Source of the DNA: Azorinus chamasolen
Taxonomy: Eukaryota > Mollusca > Bivalvia > Cardiida > Solecurtidae
DNA length: 64,000 nt
Direction: 5' to 3'
Assembly: GCA_963576725.1 (NCBI GenBank)
Contig: OY755240.1
Span: 13,508,378-13,572,377, forward strand
In this document: positions 54,041 through 64,000 of the stretch, piece by piece
How positions within the stretch are numbered: position 1 is the stretch's first letter
How the letters are laid out: each line of letters starts with the position of its first letter
Program-made: the position numbers and the translations under genes
The notes under the pieces: model-generated
Databases searched by the model: none
What the model was told of the DNA's origin: nothing
The model's input: only the letters and a program-made list of their open reading frames with translations

Positions 54041-55540
54041 GTAGTTAAGATAGTCTACCTGTATGGGCTACCGTGTTTTAGATCGTCTACCTGTATGGGC
54101 TACCGTGTTTCAGATCGTCTACCAGTATGGGCTACCGTGTTTCAGATCGTCTACCTGTATGGGCTACCGTGTTTTAGATCGTCTACCTGTATGGACTACC
54201 GTGTTTAAGATCGTCTACCTGTATGGACTACCGTGTTTTAGATCGTCTACCTGTATGGGATACCGTGTTTAAGATCGTCTACCTGTATGGACTACCGTGT
54301 TTTAGATCGTCTACCAGTATGGGCTACCGTGTTTTAGATCGTCTACCTGTATGGGCTACCATGTTTAAGATCGTCTACCTGTATGGGCTACCGTGTTTAA
54401 GATCGTCTACCTGTATGGGATACCGTGTTTAAGATCGTCTACCTGTATGGGCTACCGTGTTTTAGATCGTCTACCTGTAAGGGATACCGTGTTTTAAATT
54501 GTCTACCTATATGGGATACCGTGTTTAAGATCGTCTACCTGTATGGGATACCGTGTTTAAGATCGTCTACCTGTATGGGATACCGTGTTTAAGATCGTCT
54601 ACCTGTATGGACTACCGTGTTTTAGATCGTCTACCTGTATGGGCTACCGTGTTTTAGATCGTCTACCTGTATGGGCTACCGTGTTTTAGATCGTCTACCT
54701 GTATGGGCTACCGTGTTTTAGATCGTCTACCTGTATGGGCTACCGTGTTTTAGATCGTTCACCGATATAAATACTGTACTACACTAGTAGTAACTATTCA
54801 GTTCAAGTGGTCCATCTGTTTAAATTACTGTAATTTAGATAGTACACGTGATTCAACTTCTGTAGTTTAGATCCCCCACCTGTATAAATTTCTGTAATTT
54901 AGATTCCCCACCTGTATAAACGTCTGTGGTTTAGACCCCCACCTATAAAAACGTCTATAGTTTAGATCCCCTACTTGTGTAAACTTCTGTATTTTAGACC
55001 CTCCAACTATATAAACGTCCGTAGTTTAGATTGTGTAAACTTCTGTATTTTAGATCCCCCACCTATATAAACGTCTGTAGTTTAGATCTCCCGCCTATAT
55101 TAACGTTTGTAGTTTAGACCCCCTACTTGTGTAAATTTCTGTAGTTTAGATAGTCAACCTATATAAACTTCTATTGTTTAGACCGTCATCTCTATAGACA
55201 TCTGTATGTTCGCTCTTCCACTCGTATACATTTCTGTACTTTAACTCGTCCATCTGAATAAACTACTGTAACTTAGATTTCCACCTATATAAATGTCCAT
55301 ATTTGAAATCGTCCACCTAAACAAAATTCAGTAGATTAGATCGTTCACCCGTATAGACTACTGTACTTTAGATAATCCATCTGTATCAATTTTTGTGGTT
55401 CACCTTTATAAACATCTGACGTTTAGACCGTCCACATGTTTATAGGCTACTGTAGTTTAAAGTGTCCATTTATATAAACTTCTATAGTTGAGATAAACCC
55501 CTGTAGAAACCTCTGTAGTTTAGATGGTCCACCAGTAAAA
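54040..55540 (+). repeat. 32-bp satellite with a homogeneous core and decayed flank
   Basis: 54055-54760 has about 22 units of TAGATCGTCTACCTGTATGG plus GCTACCGTGTTT, nearly identical. From 54760 to about 55540 related units (TTTAGATCCCCCACCTGTAT, AAACTTCTGTAG) continue with much higher divergence; 53900-54050 shows the same decay on the left. Confidence 0.85.
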
Positions 55541-57770
55541 ACCTCCGTAATTAAGTTATCTCGCACGTTTTTACTCCATATCGTAACACATATGCCGTCA
55601 CATACTTAGATTGTCAAGATATGCACAGTGTTGTGACTAGATGGTTATTGTAGGGCATCGATAGTACGTCTTATACTCGTGCTTCATCTTTACTCTGTGA
55701 ACATTTATGAATAAATTGATCCCTTCATGAATATTCATTTACTTATGTTTTATACGGTAATATTTTCAAGGAAATATTTGGCTTAAACAAAAATTGTAGG
55801 ATCATATCTATATAATTTCTTAGGCAAACAGTGTATACCCTGATCCTAAAAGAACCCCTGATCTTGGTCTTCTCTTTTTGCAAAGGCGTGAAAAAGAGTT
55901 TATATGAAAGACAGTGTAAACCTTTAACTGGCTGTGAAACCAAAATCTCTGCTCAAATTTGGAGCTGGTGCAATTATGAATAATTTAATTCAGTCAATCA
56001 GACCGACTGAACAACAAATTAGATCCTGAGGAGAGTTACACGACAATTACACGACAATTACACGACGTCTCATGTAGATCCACACTGTTTACAAAAGCGA
56101 GTCAAGTCGAGAATAGCGACATAAGTGTTAAACACCGCACATCATATCCTGCTTGTTGAGTCAGTTACATCTTAAATCCGTATTAGCACATAGTACCAGT
56201 ATCACTACCGAATATCTCAGCTTTAACCCTTTCACCGCCGATGTCGCATAAATGCACCAGGACAAATAGTGCAGTCCCAGATCAGACGTCTGATCAGGGA
56301 CTTCACTTTTTGTCTCAATCATTATTTCAATATCTTTACTTTATTCCTTTGAAATTTGTTATTATTTATCTCATTTCCTTATTTTACTGAATGATTTAAC
56401 AAACTATGATTGCAGACGACAATTAGAAATTTGGCGCCGAATGGGTTAAACCCGTTGAATGATGCACACGCATGGATTTTCATTTAGTGTAGACCCATAT
56501 CAGGCCGCTATCAGGCAGGCGGCAACTGATCTGGGTCTGTACTGTGTGTCATTCAAAAACCTCTGGCACGTGTGTCTTTCAAACTGAGTAGACTCTGTAG
56601 CTAAACACTGATGTGATTGCACTACATAAAAAATTATCTTTGAAATATCTTTATCTCAATTTGACCTCTGGACAGCAGGGTTGACCTCTAACCATCAGGT
56701 CTATACTACATGGAGATAAAGGCAGTCTTGTGACTCAAGAAAGTAGTGTGTACTCAACAAAACTAAACAGTAAACATTGAGCATGCTGAGGAAACAATTT
56801 GTCAGGACAAACTTTTGTCTACTGCATTTTAAGAGTACAAATTATATTCAATTCCTCTTGAAAGAGTCAAAGTCTCAAAGAGTTTGGATGCTGGTCAGAC
56901 GTCGAGTCACTCGGCCTATGTATGCTCGGCCTCTCATCTGGATTTAAACCGTTTACACAGGTAGTTCCGTCAGTGCCATGAAGACGGGTGCAAACAGTTT
57001 GGATCCAGATGAGACGCCTAGTTTTAAGCGGAGTGTCAATCTCTTTTGATCATGACGAGACGTCACTCTATTATGCCCATTCTAAAATTTGAAGCAGACG
57101 GAAATGTATTCAGCAGACGATAATGCTAGTTAATACTGACATAGATAATTACGTAATCTACTTATAGAGGGCTAAAGACCAACCTTTAACAGGCTCAGTA
57201 AATCGTTTGTCTTCACGGCTTGTAAACCCATTTATTCTAATATTCTCGTCCACATGTTATTGTGGAACCCAACCATTTTTCATCTTGAGGGGACACAACA
57301 AACAAACTATTTATTAGTATAAGCCATTGAATTCGGTGTCTTCAGCAAACAGTGTCTCCCAGCTGAGAGATGCCCTCTGATCTGTGTCTATACTGTTTGC
57401 ATGTGTCCATTTAAGAGTCACTGGACACAAAAGGATTTATTCGGTCTTCGAAGCAGGCATTTGTTCAATTCATTTTCAAAGTCGTAGTCAGTATACAGTG
57501 ATGTGAAACAAAAGTAGGGGTCATAATTGTTTGTAAAGATGATCAAGAATATGCTTAAAACAAAGGATGTTCTTACCATGGTTCAGTAGTTTTAGCACTT
57601 TAAAAGTGTCTCTTAGTATATATTGTGTTTGTTAGCCGGTATAGTTTAAAACAAACGTTTAACTTACGTGATATATTGTACAGTAAAGTCTGTTTCCACA
57701 AATGCCCGTTTAAAGCGAATACTTATTTAATGAAGCATTAGTCTTAATATTTTACTCCATATATGCACAT
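55541..57770. other. Intergenic repeats, no gene
   Basis: Holds a decayed H element (55680-55920), family F at 56223-56449 (TTAACCCTTTCACCGCCGAT to TGGCGCCGAATGGGTTAA) and GTTTGGATCCAGATGAGA-type remnants near 56880-57110. The rest is not recognised. Confidence 0.5.
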
Positions 57771-58545
57771 GTAACACATTTCTTAATGAGACATTAGTCT
57801 GATCCCATTACTCCACAGATGTGCCTATAACACCTTTATTAACAAGCATGTGTCTCAACCCATTACTCCACAGATGTGCCTATAACACCTTTATAAACAA
57901 ACATGTGTCTCAAGCCATTACTCCACAGATGTGCATGTAACACCTTTATAAATGAAACATTAGTCTCAACCCATTACTCCACAGATGTGCCGGTAACACT
58001 TTTATAGATGAAACATTAGTCTCAACAGATTACTCCACAGATGTGCCTGTAACACTTTTATAGATGAAACATTAGTCTCAACCCATTACTCCACAGATGT
58101 GCCTATGGCACTGTTATAGATGAAACATTAGTCTCAACAGATTACTCCACAGATGTGCCTATGGCACTTTTATAGATGAAACATTAGTCTCAACCCATTA
58201 CCCCACAGATGTGCCTATGGCACTGTTATAGATGAAACATTAGTCTCAACCCATTACTCCACAGATGTGCCTGTAACACTTTTATAGATGAAACATTAGT
58301 CTCAACCCATTACTAAACAGATGTGCCTGTAACACTGTTATAGATGAAACATTAGTCTCAACCCATTACCCCACAGATGTGCCTATGGCACTGTTATAGA
58401 TGAAACATTAGTCTCAACCCATTACCCCACAGATGTGCCTATGACACTTTTATAGATGAAACATTAGTCTCAACCCATTACTAAACAGATGTGCCTGTAA
58501 CACTTTTATAGATGAAACATTAGTCTCAACCCATTACTCCACAGA
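57770..58545 (+). repeat. ~58-bp satellite
   Basis: About 13 units of CATTACTCCACAGATGTGCC, TATAACACTTTTATAGATGA, AACATTAGTCTCAACC. The unit resembles the start of a family H element (TTAACCCATTACTCCACAGA), which follows immediately at 58550-58735. Confidence 0.85.
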
Positions 58546-58731
58546 TATAGCCCCTTTAACGCCTTTGCAACCAGATTACACACATATCAGACGACTAATG
58601 TATGTGCAGTCTGAACAGGGTCTGCTCTGTTTGCATATGAAATTATAAAATCTGTTTCTACAAGTTAAAAAGAACCTCATTAATATTCATGCATAAGTTA
58701 TGTTTTACATGAATATTCATGAAGTAATGCG

Positions 58732-58981
58732 TTAACCCTTTCCCTGTTCTATACTTATTTCAAATTTCAGGACCTACTGAATATTCATAGACAAAATAGT
58801 TATAATGAAATATGAAAGGTTGAACATTGCAGCCATTGCATAAAGTAAAGAAACAGATCTTTCAAATTCCATTAGCAAACAGAGCAGACACTGATCAGAC
58901 GGTTCCTATAGAAGCCGTCTGATCTGAGTTTACTCTGTTTGCAAGTGCGTGAAAATACGTTTATATGAAGGAAAAGGTTAA
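58732..58981. mobile_element. TTAA-type MITE, family D
   Basis: TTAACCCTTTCCCTGTTCTA to TGAAGGAAAAGGTTAA; core GACGGTTCCTATAGAAGCCG with a T/T stem mismatch. Confidence 0.85.
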
Positions 58982-59065
58982 GAGACAGATGGTTGTTTAA
59001 AGCGGTGTAATGTATACATTTCATGTACACCATTATCCTGCATTAACCTATCACCCGCTTAACTT

Positions 59066-59798
59066 TTAACCCATTCCCTCATATTGACGCCTTTTGACCC
59101 ATTCCCTCATATTGGCGCATTTTGACATATTCCCTCATATTGGTGCCTTTTGACCCATTTCCTCATATTGGCGTCTTTTGACCCATTCCCTCAGCTTGGC
59201 GCCTTTTTGGACCCCTTCCCTCATAACGACGCCTTTGACCTATTCCCTAAAATTGGCGCCTTTTCATCCATTCTCTCATATTAATGCCTTTCGACCCATT
59301 CCCTAATATTGGCGCCTTTTGACCCATTCCCTCATATTGGCGCCTTTTGACCCATTCCCTCATATTGGCGCCTTTTGACCCATTCCCTCAGATTGGCGCC
59401 TTTTTGGACCCCTTCCCTCATAACGACGCCTTTGACCCATTCCCTAAAATTGGCGCCTATTGATCCATTCCCTCATATCGGCGCCTTTTGACCCATTCCC
59501 TCATATCGGCGCATTTTTACCCATTCCCTCATATTGACACCTTTTGACATATTCCCTCATATTGACGCCTTTTGACACATTCCCTCATATTGACGCATTT
59601 TGATGCCTCTGTAAAAGTCACCTTTGAAATCATTGTGATAGAAAGAGCAATCGCTCCTTCGGAGCAAAAGCTCTATTTATCGCAATGGTTTCAAAACTTC
59701 AAAAATTATTCTAAAATTTTCCTTTAGTAAATGCTCCTTCTCAGTAGATTGATTCAAATATATTTGGTTCTAAAATAGCCTTTGAGGTTATGGGTTAA
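59066..59798. mobile_element. Family A MITE whose left end became a 30-bp satellite
   Basis: Starts TTAACCCATTCCCTCATATT. The terminal segment TTGACCCATTCCCTCATATT plus GGCGCCTTTT repeats about 17 times to 59600, with a ~210-bp higher-order block (GGACCCCTTCCCTCATAACG) present twice. The normal family A core and right end follow to GGTTATGGGTTAA. Confidence 0.85.
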
Positions 59799-59903
59799 TA
59801 TGCAGGAACCAAGTACACGTATATAGGACCTCTGCAAATGGTGTCTACACGGTTTGTCATAAAATCATTTTCTTCGGTGATAAATATTGATATATTCCTT
59901 TGT

Positions 59904-60139
59904 TTAACCCTTTCCCTGTTCTATGTTTATTGCGAATGTCAATTGAATAAACATGGCCAAAGATGAAATATGAAAGGTTGAACATTGTAGCCGTTTTAGA
60001 AAGTAAAGAGACAGATCTATCATATTCCAGTAGCAAACAGAGCAGACCCTGATCAGACGGCTCATCTAGGAGCCGTCTGATCTGGGTCTACTCTGTTTGC
60101 AAATGCGTGGAAACAGGTCTATATGAGGGAAAGGTTTAA
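59904..60139. mobile_element. TTAA-type MITE, family D
   Basis: TTAACCCTTTCCCTGTTCTA to TGAGGGAAAGGTTTAA; core CAGACGGCTCATCTAGGAGC with a T/T stem mismatch. Confidence 0.8.
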
Positions 60140-60327
60140 TGATATTCAGACAGGGAGGAGCCAGTTTGAGTGTTAACTTTAATGGAACACAAGGCGTTCC
60201 TAAAGCTAAAGCTCCCGCGCCAATAACAAAAACGTAGGAATGTTTTACTGATATTTTTTATAACAACGGAAAATACATATGATTAAAATCTCTATTCATT
60301 GGAACACAAAACAATCCCCCATACACA

Positions 60328-60503
<176 letters not shown>

Positions 60504-60559
60504 TTATATAAACACGATGGCATATACACATGTGCGAACTTATTGTCAAATTGTATACA

Positions 60560-61177
60560 TTTTGCGTAACAACCTGATTATCTGACAAATACTTGTGACA
60601 CATATTATCCAATACGGGCATTCCTGCATTTGAAATATGCAAACACCTTGTGGTATACTTGCAGGAGTTTCATGCAAGATCCAGGAACTGCCGGTAGCCT
60701 CAATAAGAAAGGAAACAGTGAGCTTTCTTCCATATTCGGTCCGATTTCTTCTTAGAAAAGCAAATCTAGTCGTCCTTTATGAGCCTGCCTCCATACTACA
60801 GCTTGATAATGAATGAGATTGAAATGGAAGCTCAGAGCATCACTTGTAGGCAATCTTGAGAAAGTTATTTTACGAACATCTGTGATATTGGAGTCCTTAT
60901 TGGACACGCCGTATACCTTGCAGATGAATTTGTTAATTCACCATTGCTCAGATCTTTGAAAAAGTTGTAATCCCTAAGGGGAAAAACAGCATATTTTGTC
61001 GATATGTCTTCCAATGTATGACATCCCGTAGGTGCCTGAAATACGGGTAACGTTTCAAGATTATTTGCACCAAAGGGAGTTGCTCTACAATGATAGGCAC
61101 TGGGATGTACTTTTTCTTCTTAGAAGTACCAGCTTTAAATCGGAGTCTATAGCATGACATTCTTAGAAAACGGGTTA
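60560..61177. other. Unassigned interval with an open minus-strand frame
   Basis: The minus-strand frame at 60948-61160 encodes about 70 residues with a KKKKYIPVPIIVEQ segment. It is not repetitive in this window and I do not recognise it. It could be a remnant of the same degraded element as 61555-61676. Confidence 0.25.
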
Positions 61178-61552
61178 TGTTGTGGGTAAGTCCAGCGGGG
61201 ATACCTTTATTTACAATATTTGTAAAGCTAGGGTGACTTTGAGAGAAGTGTGAGGTTAGGACGTCCGTAAACCGGTTTAAACCCCCAGTAGTGTTTTGCT
61301 ACTGACCATGCCAAGGCGGTACTCTCTTTGTCACCCTTCCTTTTGTTTGCCTTGCGTCTTTGTGCTTGTGATTTTGTTCATGTGTGGAACGTTTGTCTCT
61401 GGTTCTTGTTTGTCTTTTGGTGTTTTCTGTGTTCATTTCGTGTGTGAGTGTGCGTTTGGGTGTGTGGTTGTGTGTGTGTCATGCTGTCTATCGGTGTTTT
61501 GGTAGTGGTTGCGTCTTGTATGTGGCTTTGCCTGCTTGACTTTACTACTTTT
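61178..61552 (+). repeat. Dispersed repeat, second copy of 30914-31250
   Basis: GTTGTGGGTAAGTCCAGCGG to GCCTGCTTGACTTTACTACT, collinear with the copy in the CNT intron but with a longer GT-rich middle. Confidence 0.7.
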
Positions 61553-61554
61553 CC

Positions 61555-61676
61555 ATTTATGTGGAATACATAAATGTCAAAATCTTCAGCAGCCATATTC
61601 GTCATTGATAGTTTGCATTCAATACAGTGGATTATCACCCTTGTGTTAGCATCTTCGTGTTTGGATTCCAACATTT
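61555..61676 (-). pseudogene. Possible degraded repeat-encoded protein fragment
   Basis: The frame reads LESKHEDANTRVIIHCIE, then EDFDIYVF. This resembles the HEEADTR...DTDV pattern that I associate with expanded uncharacterised protein families in invertebrate genomes. It stops at the dispersed repeat. The resemblance is from memory and short. Confidence 0.25.
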
Positions 61677-61979
61677 CAATTTAAACCTCTGAAACAGATG
61701 TTTGACCCATTTTTCTTCAATGAACCAACCCAACCTACAATAATATAGACACAGAATAAGATGTTGGGGGCAACAATCTTGCAGGATGAGTTTTGAACTA
61801 AGAAATTGCACCCACTGCTTGGTAGAGGAACACCCATGTTTTCAGTCGTCGTAATGACGAATTTGTACTCCGATAGAATTTGTACTCCCCAATTCATATC
61901 CGTATTCGACGTAGAAAGGGTACTCCCCTGTCCATATTCTACATAGAATATGGATTCCTCTCCCATAGAATATGGACTC

Positions 61980-64000
61980 CTGTCATAGCATATGTACTAC
62001 TCTGGGGAGGATTTTTACAAGGCAATTAATTTCTGTATAATGTGAATAAACGCATTGGATTAATAATCAACAGTGTGTAACACAGTTGCTAATTAATCAC
62101 ATTGATGTCACCGACCGTTTCAAGCAGTAATAGTACCCTCATACTTCTCCTAGCAAATGTTTGTTTCTATTTTTGTGTGTGAAAATCCTCGGTGTTATAG
62201 GCGCCAGGCGCGTAGGCAAGTATTGAAGATTGGGGCCGCGGAGCCGCAGAGACGCAATGTTGTGGGTACAAGAGGGGCTTCCCCCAATGCTGATTTTTTT
62301 TAATTGGTGCTTTCTTATATGCTATTTAGATGCATTTTAAAACGATTTGGGGAATCTTATAGCTCTTATTATTTAACCAATAATACATCATTATGCTCGT
62401 CAATTTACCGCATCCGTCCTACCCAGCGAACTCAAATCTAAAAAAACCCACTATTTTTTTAATGTTACTAACACCATTATGTCGCCCGAGTGGAACGATG
62501 CTCCATCTACAATTTTGGAGCTTTGGAGAAAACAGCTCGCAAATTAAATATAAAAGATCATGCCTTTATCATTTCTCATCATTAATACATAGAAATTACA
62601 CCTGCTTGTTCGTACTGACAAGCAGCATTGGACATGAAATAAAATAAATATACATTTGTATTTTATGACAGATATTTCGCAATATTTACTTTGGAGATAG
62701 AACGTTTTGGTGAAAAAAAAAAGCTGAAAAGTTTTTAAATGTGTACTGCTCTATCGGGAAATGGAGCAAACTGACACAGGACAGCCTAATACTATTCACT
62801 AGAAATATGAACAGAGATTTATCTGTCACCTTTGTAAGTCTTTGTCACAAAAAGTATACCAGATAAACAATATCTTATAATACAAGCGGCAATAATTTGT
62901 AATTGCAAAATAGTAATACAAACTTAGCTACTGAAATAAAAGGTACATGTAATACCAAAAATCAAAATCATGATCATGTAATGTCGGTCATTAAATTGTA
63001 ATAAAGAAATGAAACAAGTTGCACTACAGAGATATTAACGCGGCAATGAAACAACCACATATGTCATAAAAATAATACCATATATGTGCTTTCAACAACT
63101 TTAGAAACAAAACATTGAATCAATAAATGAAGTTACAGTTGTCTAAGTATGTATGTTAATGTAAAATTGTATCTCAAATCTCACCTGATTGTTTACGTAA
63201 AATAATAACTTAACAATTGCAGAAGGAAAGTCACTAGTAGTTTAGACCTAGGATCAGACCCAATATTCATGGCGTTTGATCTGGATTCAAACTGCATGAA
63301 TACATTACAGGTGATCAGAGAGATTCCAAAGAGTTATTCATTTCCCTGTAGAGCATCCATGTACTACTCTATTTGCAAAAGCGTGACATTTTTATGAGTT
63401 TTATTGCTCTGTATTATAGTATATGGGTTAATTTAATCTATTTCAAGAAACAAGCTGCTACCAGTCACAAGGTTGCTCTCCAATAACGTTTAGTGTACCA
63501 TTCAAACAGACGGGCTTATTGGAGTTTTATTGCTGCTCTACATTGTACTAGTAGTATATAAGTTATTTAAATGTATACAAGAAAATAAGCTGCAACCAGT
63601 AACAACCTTTCTCTCCATTATTTGTTGGTGTATATGATTCTAACAGATGGGCTTATTTGAGATTAATTAAATCCATTTCAAGAAACAGGCTTCTATACAT
63701 AACAACCACATCTTCTATCGGAAAATCGATAATCGGAATGAATAATAAATAATAATAATTGCTCTCCATTGGAGACAGATGAAAGAAAGACAGAAGTTTA
63801 CCTTACCTTACATGATGGGAATAAGATTATTACAATTTACTATTTCTCGGATTTCTAAATCATCTCATGTGCCTTCTGGTTTTCCCCGCCCACTCAATAT
63901 CCCTCGAATACATAGCCTGTTTCGGATATGATTGAGATAAACAAAATATGATAGAGCAATTTAGAAGTAATTTAAGAAACACATATCTGAGTACCATTTA
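61980..64000. other. AT-rich intergenic end of the window
   Basis: No gene, array or complete element recognised. The short frame at 62393-62647 shows no domain. Confidence 0.4.

Noticed and set aside
54063..54432. Repeat protein with units like MGYRVLDRLPVW
   Set aside because: Translation of the 32-bp satellite; the frame shifts with each unit and breaks repeatedly.
9400..60100. CRISPR-like arrays of short palindromes
   Set aside because: The palindromes are dispersed centres of individual MITEs, not regularly spaced direct repeats, and the DNA is eukaryotic.

Overview
The window is eukaryotic, intron-rich, AT-rich DNA and most likely comes from a bivalve mollusc. This is an inference. 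It rests on two split genes of animal type and on dense interspersed repeats whose termini I associate with bivalve genomes: AGCTCACC...GGTGAGC, TGTCACCTGC...GCAGGTGACA, and TATGCCCCC...GGGGGCATA. No bacterial, viral or organellar genes were seen. One assembly gap (200 N) lies at 7354-7553.

Two protein-coding genes can be rebuilt exon by exon, and they converge tail to tail. (1) Plus strand, 7818-20094: the last four exons of a PXMP2-like peroxisomal membrane channel (Mpv17/PMP22 family), 159 residues. The N-terminal exon was not found and is either in the N gap or unrecognised upstream. Its terminal exon is triplicated: one extra copy is intact and in frame, and one is split by a MITE. (2) Minus strand, 52819-27914: a nine-exon concentrative nucleoside transporter (SLC28/CNT), apparently complete. 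All intron phases agree and the aligned core matches vertebrate CNTs almost without gaps. Exon 4 and the 3' end of exon 9 also have adjacent tandem partial copies.

Nearly everything else is repeats. Small elements ending TTAA-CCC...GGG-TTAA (piggyBac-type MITEs) fall into several families. Family A has core AGAGCATTTGCTCC, D has CAGACGGCTCC, F has GACGCCGCC, G has GAGACAGCTCC, and H is like D but starts with TTAACCCTTTACTCCATGAA. Small elements ending TA-CAGT...ACTG-TA (Tc1/mariner-type MITEs, family B and variant b) carry the same central palindrome. There is also a full-length palindromic hAT-type MITE with an 8-bp target duplication (2458-2640). A 406-bp terminal-repeat retrotransposon in miniature (TRIM, 4412-4817) has 152-bp LTRs that contain a tRNA-like Pol III promoter. 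A tRNA-derived SINE sits in the last CNT exon. Several larger non-autonomous elements are present, and many elements are nested, so insertion order can be read.

Tandem arrays lie at 11.9-13.3, 15.5-16.1, 26.8-27.1, 37.8-38.5, 47.2-48.5, 54.0-55.5, 57.8-58.5, 59.1-59.6 and 60.3-60.5 kb. The observations most worth following up are the TRIM with a tRNA-like LTR, a central palindrome and a conserved stem mismatch shared by unrelated MITE families, the tandem exon-fragment copies in both genes, and a MITE that begins five bases inside a CNT splice donor.
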